A stretch of DNA of 14,782 bases from JABDPF01 sp036351575 (GCA_036351575.1 JAZBPJ010000198.1:1-14782), one strand, 5' to 3'; shown: positions 1 to 7,567, numbered from the stretch's first letter. Notes: a model not told the origin generated them from the letters alone. Numbers and translations: made by a program.

Positions 1-1100
1 ACATAACCGCGGCCGCTGTTTTGCGGGCCTTCACCCGAAATCCGCACGGCTCCCTCCCAGTACGGAAAATCGACGTCCATCCACTGGTCCTCGCGCAGGG
101 CCTCCACTTGAAAATGGCGGCCGATTTCGGGCAGGTCCACGCGCCAGGCGGTCGGCAGCAGGCGCCCGGCCACGCGTGACTCGGTGACTGCGTCGAGGCC
201 GATGCGAGCGGCATCGAGTGTCCGGGTCTGTCCATCGGGGCTGATCAACACCCCGTGGCGATAGGCGCCTCCCGTTTCACCGCTGCGAGCACGCAGCCGG
301 AACAGCATCAGTTTTTCGCCGCTTTCCAGGTGCATGGCGAACCAGTCCCAGCCGGCCTGGTCGGCCTGCAGGAACTGGCTGCTCCACTCCCGGTCCAGCC
401 AGGCCTGGCCCGTGACCGGAATCCGCTCGCCTGCGATTTCCAGGTCGCCCGCCGCCTCGAGAAACGGCTGGCTGTAATAGTACGAACCGCCACCCGCGGG
501 GTGCTTCTGGGAAAAGCCGTTATCGCCCTGCAGCACCGGCGGCAGGTCGCTGCCCAGTTCAAGCCGTATGGCGAAATCATCCTGCCGTGCCCGTGCCACC
601 AGCGGCAGCCAGTCCGTGCCAGTGCTGGCCAGCGACCAGTCATCCAGCCACGCGGCAAAAGGCTCGGCGCGTGCCCCGGCCTGGGCCACCCCGCCGTGGT
701 CGCCGCCCCGCGCGTAGCGCTGCCATGAACGGTGCCCTTCCGGCCAGGTCAGCGCGAAGTGCGCCATGTAGATCTGCCCGCTTTGCCAGGCATTGCCCTC
801 CTCTTGCCCCGGTGGTCGCACGGCGGTGCGGAACAGCGTCCACTGGGCGCCGTAATCCTGGCCGGACGCGTCCTCGAGGTTCGCCGTCAGGTACCACCAC
901 TCGATACGGAAACCGGGGTGCGCGCCGTGGTCGCGCGGAAACTCCAGCGCCCTGCCCCGCTCGGCGTTTTCATAGGCCCCGTCGGCCTGGGCCAGGACGG
1001 CCAGGTCGTTGCCGGCCGTCTGCGGCGCACGTTCTCCGCAGGCGACCAGGGCCAGGGAAACAAACAGGACCATCGGGATGGCTGCGCTGAACCGCCTCAT
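1..1100 (-). CDS. Lipocalin-like AttH/CrtC-family lipoprotein, 3' end off window
   Basis: The frame opens at ATG 1100 and stays open to base 1 (366 codons seen). Residues 1-21 form a lipoprotein signal with lipobox LVAC (Cys21), so the protein is probably anchored in the periplasm. The family hallmarks of the AttH / hydroxyneurosporene-synthase (CrtC) lipocalin-like fold follow. FPRDHGAHPGF and EWWYLTANL lie at about 54-75, and further on come GQAWLDREWSSQF, GWDWFAMHLESG and KLMLFRLR. The last residues seen (SGEGPQNSGRGY) resemble the family's C-terminal end, so little is probably missing. Its ATG overlaps the permease stop as ATGA (1097-1100), and an in-gene Shine-Dalgarno GGGAG lies at 1113-1109, so translation is coupled to the permease. 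No carotenoid genes are present, so a carotenoid hydratase label would be misleading. A partner lipoprotein of the adjacent ABC transporter is more likely. Its ligand is unknown. Confidence 0.88.
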   Translation of the reverse strand, partial: MRRFSAAIPMVLFVSLALVACGERAPQTAGNDLAVLAQADGAYENAERGRALEFPRDHGAHPGFRIEWWYLTANLEDASGQDYGAQWTLFRTAVRPPGQEEGNAWQSGQIYMAHFALTWPEGHRSWQRYARGGDHGGVAQAGARAEPFAAWLDDWSLASTGTDWLPLVARARQDDFAIRLELGSDLPPVLQGDNGFSQKHPAGGGSYYYSQPFLEAAGDLEIAGERIPVTGQAWLDREWSSQFLQADQAGWDWFAMHLESGEKLMLFRLRARSGETGGAYRHGVLISPDGQTRTLDAARIGLDAVTESRVAGRLLPTAWRVDLPEIGRHFQVEALREDQWMDVDFPYWEGAVRISGEGPQNSGRGY

Positions 1101-3583
1101 GCCGCGATCTCCCGCAGCAGGGCCGCCGGCGAGGCCCGCAGCAGGCGCAGGGTCGGCAGCAAAACCGCCAGGACCAGGCTGCCCGCGGCCCACAGGGCCA
1201 GCTCGACATAGTGCGCCCCGTCGGGCCGCAGGGGAAAGCTCCAGCCGAAGGCCGCCGGGGTGACCACGCCGGACAGGTAAGCGGCCAGCAGGGTGCCGAA
1301 GGGCCACACCAGGACCATGCACAGCAGGCCCAGCAGGCCCCACTGCGCCAGCAGCAGGGCGCCGCGCTCGCGGGCGCTCACGCCCAGGCTCGCCAGCAGC
1401 GCCTGCATGCCGACCCGGTGGTGGTGGATGGCGGCGATGGCGCAGAAGATACCGATCGCCGCGACCAGCAGGGTCAGGCCGTTAAGCGCGCGCGTGACCG
1501 TGAAAGTCCTGTCGAACACAGCCATGCCGACGCCCTTCAGCTCGGCCTGGTCAATCAACTGGTCCTCGGCCAGCAAGCCGCTTTGCAGCAGGCTGCGCCT
1601 GACCTGCCCCCAGTCGGTTTTCGGCGAACCCGAGACCGCGATGCTGTCCGGGCCGAGACCGGGCCAGCAGGACCGGACCAGGCCCTCGGCCGCCAGCCAC
1701 TGGGGCAGCGGGTTGCCGTAGTCGTGATAGACACCCACCACATCCACCTGCGGTTGGCCTTCACACAGCACCACTGGCTGCCCGGGCCGCCAGCCCTCGA
1801 TGCGCCAGGCGCGCTCGCTGACGTAGATGCCGTCGCCGGAACGAAAACGCGCTTCGGCCCCGTCAACGCCATCCAACAATCGGATGGCGTCCTCGTAACG
1901 GCTGCCCCCGGGCAGGCTGGTCACCTCGACGGTGACACTGCCGCCTTGCGGTGTTTTGGCGTCGAGCGCGAGTCGGTAACGCGCATCGACGTCCAGTTCC
2001 GGGTACGTTTTCTCAAGCATTGCCTGCACGGCAGGCAGCTTTTCCTCGGAACGCAGGTACAGGTCGGCCGGCAGGCGCTGGTCGAGCCAGTCGGCCGTTG
2101 CGACCCGGAAACTGCCGATCATCGTGTTCAGGCCGCTGTTGGCCACCAGGGCCAGGGTCATGGCCATCAGCGCCAGCGAAGCCGGCCCCAGCAGCCAACG
2201 GCTGTCGGACAGCAGCCAGGCCAGCCGGGGCATGCGCGGCGGCGCCAGGCGCTCCAGCCCGGAAAGCAGCCAGCGCAGTACGCTTGGCAGCAGCAGTGCG
2301 GCGCCGAGCAGCAGGCAGGCCATGCCGGCCAGCGCCTGCCACAGGGACTGGGCAAACACCGCAGCAAGCAGGGACAGGACCAGGAACAGCGCCGCCATCC
2401 AGCGCATCAGGCGGTCGCGCCGGTCTACCGAGCGACTCAGCCAGCCGCCCTGCCAGCGTTCCAGCAGCGGCGCATTCAGCGCTTCGCGCATCGGAAAGGC
2501 CACGCACAGGGCGGCCGCGATCACGGTCATCGCCACGGGCAGCATGGCGCCGCCGGGCGCTAAAGCGTCGGGGTAAGTGATGTAGACGTCGTACAGCTGG
2601 GCCAGCGTGCGGCCGACGCCCGGCAGCAGGTAGGACGCCAGCCGGGCGCCCAGCCAGATACCGGCCAGGCAGCCGAGCACCAGGAACAGGGCAAGCTCGG
2701 CCAGCAGGCCGCGCCTGAGCTCAAAACGCGTCACGCCGGCCAGGCGCATGCGCCTCAACAGCGCCTGGCGGTCGGTGTAGCTGAAGGCCAGCGCGTTGTA
2801 CACCAGGAAAATGCCCACCACGAAGGACAGCAGGCCCATGGCGGCGAGGTTGAGATGGAAACTGCGGGTAAGCTCGGCGGGGTCCGGCGCCTGCGCGTTG
2901 TCGACGTAGGCCAGGTGAGGCGGCAGCGCCTCTTTCAATGCGGCCAGCCGTTCAGGTGAATCGGGAAACACGGCAATCCACGACAGGCTGCCGGCCGTAT
3001 CCGTAAGCTGCTGCAGGGCGCCGATATCGAGCAACAGGCGGTGCCCGAGTTCGCTTTCTTCGACCGCCGTCACCGGCGGCAGCTGCCGGCCGTTCTGCAG
3101 CGGAATACGCTCGTCCTCGGCCCAGCCGAGCTGCTGCAGTCGGCCGGGCGCGACGAGCAGTTCATAAGGAGCGAACGAGAATCCCGCGAAACGGCCGCTG
3201 TCATCTGACTCCGTGTTTTCATCCCCGGAACGCCCGGCGCCGACGCCCGCCATGGCGAACAGGTCGAGGCCGAGCAATTCCAGCGCCTCTCCCGACTCGG
3301 CCCGCACGACCTGCGAGAGAACCGGCGCCAGTGTCGCGAAGCCCTGCAGTCGCAGCCGAAGGTAATCACGCTCGTCGACAAAAGCGCCGCGGCTTCGAGG
3401 CAGGATGCGTCCCTGCGGGCCGCCGTCGAGCAGCTGTTCGCCCTCGCCGTAACTGGCCCGCGCCTGGGCATTGATCAGCAGCGTGCCGGTCAGCAGTACA
3501 TTGGCGATCAGGATGCCGACGAACAGGAAAATCGCCTGCACGGGATGGCGCCGGTAGTGGCTCAACAGGGTGCGAAGGATCAC
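1097..3583 (-). CDS. FtsX-like ABC transporter permease, 10-TM (YbbP/AttFG type)
   Basis: This is an 828-residue inner-membrane protein starting at GTG 3583. Hydrophobic segments lie at about 16-38, 246-268, 293-319, 345-364, 393-413, 414-437, 465-485, 698-720, 741-770 and 792-812. Large periplasmic domains lie at about 40-245 and 490-695. This is the layout of permeases with two FtsX domains such as E. coli YbbP (about 800 aa). The C-terminal RASPAALLRE resembles the usual end of the last FtsX module. Such proteins use ATP hydrolysis in the partner ATPase to drive periplasmic conformational change or lipid/lipoprotein handling rather than classical import (family knowledge). The start lies 16 nt after the ATPase stop, and the stop overlaps the lipoprotein start by 4 nt, so the three genes form one operon. 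GTG is preferred because the N-terminus then begins just before the first membrane segment. The substrate cannot be read from the sequence. Confidence 0.92.
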   Translation of the reverse strand: MILRTLLSHYRRHPVQAIFLFVGILIANVLLTGTLLINAQARASYGEGEQLLDGGPQGRILPRSRGAFVDERDYLRLRLQGFATLAPVLSQVVRAESGEALELLGLDLFAMAGVGAGRSGDENTESDDSGRFAGFSFAPYELLVAPGRLQQLGWAEDERIPLQNGRQLPPVTAVEESELGHRLLLDIGALQQLTDTAGSLSWIAVFPDSPERLAALKEALPPHLAYVDNAQAPDPAELTRSFHLNLAAMGLLSFVVGIFLVYNALAFSYTDRQALLRRMRLAGVTRFELRRGLLAELALFLVLGCLAGIWLGARLASYLLPGVGRTLAQLYDVYITYPDALAPGGAMLPVAMTVIAAALCVAFPMREALNAPLLERWQGGWLSRSVDRRDRLMRWMAALFLVLSLLAAVFAQSLWQALAGMACLLLGAALLLPSVLRWLLSGLERLAPPRMPRLAWLLSDSRWLLGPASLALMAMTLALVANSGLNTMIGSFRVATADWLDQRLPADLYLRSEEKLPAVQAMLEKTYPELDVDARYRLALDAKTPQGGSVTVEVTSLPGGSRYEDAIRLLDGVDGAEARFRSGDGIYVSERAWRIEGWRPGQPVVLCEGQPQVDVVGVYHDYGNPLPQWLAAEGLVRSCWPGLGPDSIAVSGSPKTDWGQVRRSLLQSGLLAEDQLIDQAELKGVGMAVFDRTFTVTRALNGLTLLVAAIGIFCAIAAIHHHRVGMQALLASLGVSARERGALLLAQWGLLGLLCMVLVWPFGTLLAAYLSGVVTPAAFGWSFPLRPDGAHYVELALWAAGSLVLAVLLPTLRLLRASPAALLREIAA

Positions 3584-3599
3584 GGTGCGGTTTTCGCTC

Positions 3600-4265
3600 T
3601 CAGTCCGCCGGCGTCAGGCGGCCTTCTTCAAGCAGGAGCCGGCGGCCGGCGTAGGCGGCCATGCCCCGGTTGTGCGTGACCATCAGCAAGCTGCTGCCGG
3701 CCTCCCGCACGAGCTGCATCAGCAGTTCCATCACCCGGCGGCTCAGCGTGTCGTGCAGGTTGCCGGTCGGTTCGTCGGCGTAGACCAGGCCCGGCTGGTG
3801 CGCCAGCGCCCGCGCTATGGCGACGCGCTGCTGCTGCCCGCCCGAGAGCACCTCCACGGGGCGCTCCAGCAGGGGCTGCAGCCCCAACTGGCCGACCAGT
3901 TCGTCGATCCACGGGTCCTGGTCGTCGAGGCCATTCAGCCGGCGCTGAAAAAGCAGGTTGTCGCGCAAGTTCAGGCCTGGCAGCAGGTTGAACTGCTGGA
4001 ATACGAAGCCGAGGTCCCTGCGCCGCAGTCGCGCCAGGCCGGTGTCGTCGAGCTCGGTCAGCCGCTGACCGTGAACCTCGACTTCACCCCGGTCCGGTGT
4101 TTCAAGCCCGGCCGCGATCTGCAGCAGCGTGCTCTTGCCGTTGCCGCTGGCGCCCAGCAGGGCGAGGCTTTCCCCGGCCCCCAGCGACAGGTCGATACCG
4201 CGCAGCACCTGCAACTCGGTTTCCCCGTCGTGAAAGGACTTGTGGATGTTTTTCAGCTCGAGCAT
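3600..4265 (-). CDS. ABC transporter ATP-binding protein (LolD/MacB/YbbA family)
   Basis: This is a 221-residue cytoplasmic ATPase, counted from ATG 4265. All the nucleotide-binding motifs are present: Walker A GASGNGKST (38-46), Q-loop FQQFN (89-93), signature LSGGQ (140-144), Walker B LVYADE (160-165) and the H-loop His198 in VTHNRG. The 'ADEPTGNL' block after Walker B is typical of the MacB/LolD/YbbA class that pairs with FtsX-like permeases, and length fits (YbbA is about 228 aa). It lies 16 nt upstream of the permease and powers it. An in-frame GTG at 4274 would add three residues. Neither start has a clear Shine-Dalgarno, but MLELKNIHKSF is a natural N-terminus for this family. Two small palindromes upstream may carry its regulation. 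Confidence 0.93.
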   Translation of the reverse strand: MLELKNIHKSFHDGETELQVLRGIDLSLGAGESLALLGASGNGKSTLLQIAAGLETPDRGEVEVHGQRLTELDDTGLARLRRRDLGFVFQQFNLLPGLNLRDNLLFQRRLNGLDDQDPWIDELVGQLGLQPLLERPVEVLSGGQQQRVAIARALAHQPGLVYADEPTGNLHDTLSRRVMELLMQLVREAGSSLLMVTHNRGMAAYAGRRLLLEEGRLTPAD

Positions 4266-4289
4266 GGCGGTCACGCATCAAAACGACAG

Positions 4290-4310
4290 CGTAACACCTG
4301 AAGTGTCACG
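4290..4310 (-). promoter_or_regulatory. Dyad upstream of the ABC operon
   Basis: Eight-base arms cgtaacac / gtgtcacg flank a 5-nt loop, with one G-T wobble. The dyad sits 25 nt before the ATPase ATG. It could be an operator or a weak terminator for the preceding sodN, but the T-run that follows on the minus strand (cgtttt) begins several bases away from the stem. The function is inferred only from position. Confidence 0.3.
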
Positions 4311-4316
4311 ATCCTG

Positions 4317-4329
4317 TGAACCGTGTTCA
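4317..4329. promoter_or_regulatory. Palindrome TGAAC-N3-GTTCA
   Basis: This is a perfect 5+5 dyad with a 3-nt spacer in the sodN-ABC gap, 6 bp from the dyad at 4290-4310. Its size and spacing suit a dimeric repressor operator, but a dyad this short can occur by chance. No regulator gene lies in the window. Confidence 0.22.
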
Positions 4330-4364
4330 GCAGACCGGTATCAACAAGCGGCTGACCGGAACCC

Positions 4365-4817
4365 TCAGTGCTCGTGCTCGGGGTAATACGGCGCCAGGGC
4401 CTCGATGCTTACTTTCAGGGCCTCGGCATACTTCGTATCCGCGTTCTGCTTCGCCTTCATGGCCGCCACGATGACCGCGTGATGTTTGGCCAGGCGCTCC
4501 GCGTAATCGGGCTGATCCGGCTTGACGCGCTGCGTCAGGAAATAATCGCTGATCGTCGCGATCACGTTCTGCGCATGTTGTTCCTTGTTCATCACCCAGC
4601 GCACGGCCTGGTTGACGGACTGCGGGTCGGCCTTTCCGGCCAGTTCATTGATCATCATGGCCGCCTTGTCGACGGTCGCGGCGTCCTCCAGCATGGCCTG
4701 GACACGCGCGTGGTCATCGTAGATGCCGCAGGGGACCTGGCAATGGGCCCAGGCGTTTTGAACCGCGAAACCGGCGGCAAATAAAACCACGAGAAAAATG
4801 CGTTTGGACAAAATCAT
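4365..4817 (-). CDS. sodN: Nickel superoxide dismutase with Sec signal peptide
   Basis: This is a 150-residue preprotein from ATG 4817, with a purine-rich Shine-Dalgarno GAGAGAA about 8 nt upstream. A TTG at 4853 would add 12 residues but is less likely. Residues 1-24 form a Sec signal (Lys-Arg, a hydrophobic core, then A-W-A). Cleavage after Ala24 exposes HCQVPCGIY, the nickel hook HCxxPCxxY, in which the His1 amine and imidazole plus Cys2 and Cys6 bind Ni. The mature chain of 126 aa is close to the known 117 aa, and KEQ..A and SDYF blocks match the rest of the family. It should dismutate superoxide to O2 and H2O2, probably in the periplasm. No SodX-type maturation protease is next to it; signal peptidase would do the trimming. 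Relative to Streptomyces NiSOD, second-shell residues Glu17 and Arg47 align with Gln16 and His57 (mature numbering), which suggests a distinct subclass. Confidence 0.93.
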   Translation of the reverse strand: MILSKRIFLVVLFAAGFAVQNAWAHCQVPCGIYDDHARVQAMLEDAATVDKAAMMINELAGKADPQSVNQAVRWVMNKEQHAQNVIATISDYFLTQRVKPDQPDYAERLAKHHAVIVAAMKAKQNADTKYAEALKVSIEALAPYYPEHEH

Positions 4818-4885
4818 GACTAGGGTTCTCTCTACAGGGTCGAAGGTTATCAATACCGCGAAAGCATAACAGTTTGTATCAGTCT

Positions 4886-5926
4886 CTACTGCCGGCGCAG
4901 AATCTTCAGCACGCGGCCGTAGACGATTTCACCCAGCACCCAGTTGGTGTAGTCGCTGAAATCCGTCGTATTGTTGAACTGGATGACGACCGTGTCGATA
5001 TCCGGATGGTATCTCGCAATGCTCTGGTAGCCGGGTATCAAACCGGTATGTTCATAAACGTAAATCGAGGAGTAGATTTCCTGCTCCCCTTCCTCGAACA
5101 AAGAGCCGTCGTTCAATGCCCGAAGGAAAATACCCACGTCTTCCGCGGTGGCGATCATCGAATCGTAATCCGTCGACTTGATATCTTCTTCAATGCCCAC
5201 GTAGTAGCCGCTCATCAGGTCGTCCAGGTTCACTTCATGGATCGAGCCGAACGTATTTTCCAGCTCCAGGGGCTCGAGAATTCTCTCCCTGATGAACTGC
5301 TGTTCGCTGTCACCGCTTACCCTTTCGATCAGCCGCGAGATCAGAAAATAGTTCGTATTGGAATAATGATAGTCTTCACCCGGTTCGAACAGTGCCGGCA
5401 GGTCCAATGCGAGTTCCAGCACCTCGTCATCGTTCTGGAATTCGGTTGACCAGAAACCAGGATGCTCGGTGAAGCTGGGGATGCCCGATCGGTGCTGCAC
5501 CATCATTTTCAGGGTTATGCTGTCGGCATATTGAATCCTCCCTTCGAGCTCCGGGAAATAGTCGATGAGCGTTTTATCCAGCGACAGGCGTCCGTCATGA
5601 ACCAGCTTGGCGATGGAAACAGCCTCGTACAGCTTGCCGATGCTGGCGATCTTGAACAGCGAGTGAGGATCAGCCGGAATCTGCTCTGCCCGGTTTTTCC
5701 AGCCGGCCGAATAAAAGGCGGGTTCTTCTCCGGCCCGGTCGACGTAAACGACGATCCCGTCGAATCCATGACCGATGGCGTCTTCCAGTTGCTCCTGCAC
5801 CGTGTCGGGCAAGGGCGCCAGCCAGGGCCAGACCAGCTTCCACGGCACGAACACCACGAGCGACGTGATCACCGCGATGGCCGCGAAAATTCTCAGGATA
5901 AAAACCAGGCGTTTCTTATTCACCAT
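4886..5926 (-). CDS. Membrane-anchored serine hydrolase, beta-lactamase/class C superfamily
   Basis: This is a 346-residue protein from ATG 5926. Residues about 8-27 form an uncleaved-looking N-terminal membrane segment after a Lys/Arg patch, placing the catalytic domain in the periplasm. The active-site signatures of the class C beta-lactamase / DD-peptidase / esterase superfamily are present: SxxK as SIGK (Ser95-Lys98), the family block HRSGIPSF (145-152), YxN as YSN (188-190), and HTG (293-295) in the KTG/HxG position. The HxG form and the low similarity to true AmpC enzymes point to an esterase or D-aminopeptidase-like hydrolase rather than antibiotic resistance; the substrate is unknown. 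A TTG at 5935 is an alternative start. No strong Shine-Dalgarno is visible. The 5' region is occupied by an inverted repeat. It lies 68 bp upstream of sodN, and no shared function is evident. Confidence 0.88.
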   Translation of the reverse strand: MVNKKRLVFILRIFAAIAVITSLVVFVPWKLVWPWLAPLPDTVQEQLEDAIGHGFDGIVVYVDRAGEEPAFYSAGWKNRAEQIPADPHSLFKIASIGKLYEAVSIAKLVHDGRLSLDKTLIDYFPELEGRIQYADSITLKMMVQHRSGIPSFTEHPGFWSTEFQNDDEVLELALDLPALFEPGEDYHYSNTNYFLISRLIERVSGDSEQQFIRERILEPLELENTFGSIHEVNLDDLMSGYYVGIEEDIKSTDYDSMIATAEDVGIFLRALNDGSLFEEGEQEIYSSIYVYEHTGLIPGYQSIARYHPDIDTVVIQFNNTTDFSDYTNWVLGEIVYGRVLKILRRQ

Positions 5927-5950
5927 AAATTTCAATCAGCTCAACAGACG

Positions 5951-6018
5951 GGGGTCAGAGTAAAGCAGCGAGGAGGCTGGCGCCTGCTCGTATAGCTCCA
6001 ATGCTTTACTCTGACCCC
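5951..6018. repeat. Hairpin element with 17-bp perfect inverted repeat (REP/MITE-like)
   Basis: Left arm ggggtcagagtaaagca (5951-5967) pairs perfectly with tgctttactctgacccc (6002-6018). Inside is a second stem, cgaggaggc / gcctgctcg (5969-5977 with 5982-5990, one mismatch). The arms resemble the GGGGTCAGAGTA-type termini that I recall as dispersed repeats near IS200-like REP-associated transposases in Proteobacteria (from memory, not searched). No transposase is present, so it would be a non-autonomous copy. It fills most of the gap between the transporter stop and the hydrolase start, and could also act as an mRNA hairpin. Confidence 0.72.
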
Positions 6019-6038
6019 GAATTTTTCTATCGCAGGAT

Positions 6039-7499
6039 TCAGCCGAGCACCTGCGGCGCCAGTAGCAGCGCCACCAGCGACAGCAGCACGATCCCCAGCA
6101 TGTTCATCCAGAACCCGGCCCTCGCCATCTGGGGGATGGTGATCATGCCCGAACCGAACACGATCGCGTTGGGCGGCGTGGCCACCGGCAGCATGAAGGC
6201 GCAGCTCGCGGCCAGCGCCACCGGCACGGTCAGCGTGACCGGGCTGACGCCCAGTTCCAGCGCCAGCGCAGCCAGCACCGGCAGCAGGGTCGCGGTGGTT
6301 GCCAGGTTGCTGGTCAGCTCGGTCAGGAAAATCACCAGTATGACCGCACCCACGACGATGGCGGCGATCCCCAGCGCGCCCAGCGGCACCAGCGATGCGC
6401 CCAGCCAGTAGGCCAGGCCGGTCTCCGACACCGAGGCGGCCAGGCTGAGACCGCCGCCGAACAGGATCAGGATTTCCCAGGGCAGTTCCTTGGTCTGCTG
6501 CCAGTTCAGCAGCCGCAGCGTGTTGCGCCCGCCGCTGGGCACCAGGAACATCACGAACGCGGCCATCATCACGATGCCCGAGTCGCTGACGCCGTCCAGC
6601 GGCAGGAACCTCGAGAGCCAGGGCCGCAGCATCCAGCCCGCCACCACGCAGAGGAAAATGATGCCGACCCGCCGCTCCGCCGTGCTGACCGGACCCAGTG
6701 AATTTTTCAGTCGAACCAGCAGGTCCTGTGTTTCCTGCGAGGTCTGGAAAGAGATCGGGTAAACGAAGCGGGTCAGGATCATCCAGCACAGCGGCAGCAT
6801 GATGACCGTGACCGGTATGCCGACCAGCATCCAGCGCGCGAAGCTGATCTCGATGCCGTAGTTGTCGGCCAGGAAGGCCGCCAGGAAGGCGTTGGGCGGC
6901 GTTCCGACCAGCGTGGCGACACCGCCGATGGTGGCGCCGAAAGCGGTGCCCAGCAAAAGACAGAGATTGAAATTCCTGCGCTCCTCGTCGCTGATGTCCT
7001 TCACGGTATCCGCGATCACCGCGATCACCGAGCTGACGATCGGCAGCAGCATCATGGTCGTCGAGGTGTTGGTCATCCACATCGACAGCAGGGCTGCGGT
7101 CAGCATGAAGCCGCCCACCAGCGAGCGGCCATTGGTGCCGGAGACCGTCAGCAGCATCAGCGCGATGCGCTTGTGCAGGTTCCAGCGCTGCATGGCCAGG
7201 GCGATCAGAAAACCGCCCAGGTACAGGTAAATGATCGGGTTGGCGTAGTGCGCGGCCGCGCTCTTGAGCGTGGTGATGCCGAGCGGCGCGAACAGGATCA
7301 GCGGGATGAAAGCCGTGACGCCGACCGGGCGCGCCTCGGTGGCCCACCACACCGCCATCCACAGGCCGACGGCCGCGGTGCGCCATGCCGCCGGGTCGAG
7401 CCCGCCCTGCGGGCCGATCCAGAGCATCAAGAGGGTGATGGCCGGGCCCAGCCAGATGCCGATGTCCTGGTAGCGGGCGCGGGCGGCGCGGATTTCCAT
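6039..7499 (-). CDS. SLC13/DASS-family anion (di/tricarboxylate) transporter
   Basis: This is a 486-residue polytopic inner-membrane protein from ATG 7499, with Shine-Dalgarno GAGGAT at 7516-7511. It shows the pseudo-symmetric double repeat of the divalent anion:Na+ symporters (VcINDY, NaDC). SNT-like motif 1 is MTNTSTT (142-148) with VGTPPNA (198-204). SNT-like motif 2 is TSNLATT (396-402) with ATPPNA (440-445), followed by the GSGMITIPQMARAG signature region (449-462). Family members import succinate, malate, citrate or sulfate with Na+ or H+. The motif variants TNT and SNL, where the bacterial dicarboxylate transporter has SNT twice, leave the substrate open. It follows a strong terminator with almost no room for a promoter. 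A longer overlapping same-strand frame (5941-7623) has no membrane character and is a shadow. Confidence 0.93.
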   Translation of the reverse strand: MEIRAARARYQDIGIWLGPAITLLMLWIGPQGGLDPAAWRTAAVGLWMAVWWATEARPVGVTAFIPLILFAPLGITTLKSAAAHYANPIIYLYLGGFLIALAMQRWNLHKRIALMLLTVSGTNGRSLVGGFMLTAALLSMWMTNTSTTMMLLPIVSSVIAVIADTVKDISDEERRNFNLCLLLGTAFGATIGGVATLVGTPPNAFLAAFLADNYGIEISFARWMLVGIPVTVIMLPLCWMILTRFVYPISFQTSQETQDLLVRLKNSLGPVSTAERRVGIIFLCVVAGWMLRPWLSRFLPLDGVSDSGIVMMAAFVMFLVPSGGRNTLRLLNWQQTKELPWEILILFGGGLSLAASVSETGLAYWLGASLVPLGALGIAAIVVGAVILVIFLTELTSNLATTATLLPVLAALALELGVSPVTLTVPVALAASCAFMLPVATPPNAIVFGSGMITIPQMARAGFWMNMLGIVLLSLVALLLAPQVLG

Positions 7500-7516
7500 G
7501 CGCGTATTCTATCCTC

Positions 7517-7547
7517 AAAAAGAAACCGGGGAGCAAACGCTCCCCGG
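7517..7547 (-). terminator. Intrinsic terminator after the TonB-dependent receptor
   Basis: On the minus strand a perfect 9-bp stem CCGGGGAGC / GCTCCCCGG with a 4-nt loop (GTTT) is followed at once by TTTCTTTTT. It lies 20 nt past the receptor's TGA (7568) and ends one base before the Shine-Dalgarno of the transporter. It is a textbook Rho-independent terminator in the direction of the genes. Confidence 0.9.
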
Positions 7548-7567
7548 CATTCTGCAGTATCGGGCGA

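Noticed and set aside
1211..2563. Plus-strand open frame of 450 codons opposite the permease
   Set aside because: Low-complexity Gln/Arg/Ala/His-rich translation typical of an antisense shadow in high-GC DNA; the minus-strand frame has clear membrane segments.
4818..4853. Longer sodN start at TTG 4853
   Set aside because: It adds 12 polar residues before the signal peptide, and the Shine-Dalgarno fits ATG 4817.
4886..5926. Antibiotic-resistance beta-lactamase
   Set aside because: Only the superfamily motifs SxxK, YxN and HxG are present, with a membrane anchor. This pattern is shared with esterases and peptidases, so resistance is not supported.
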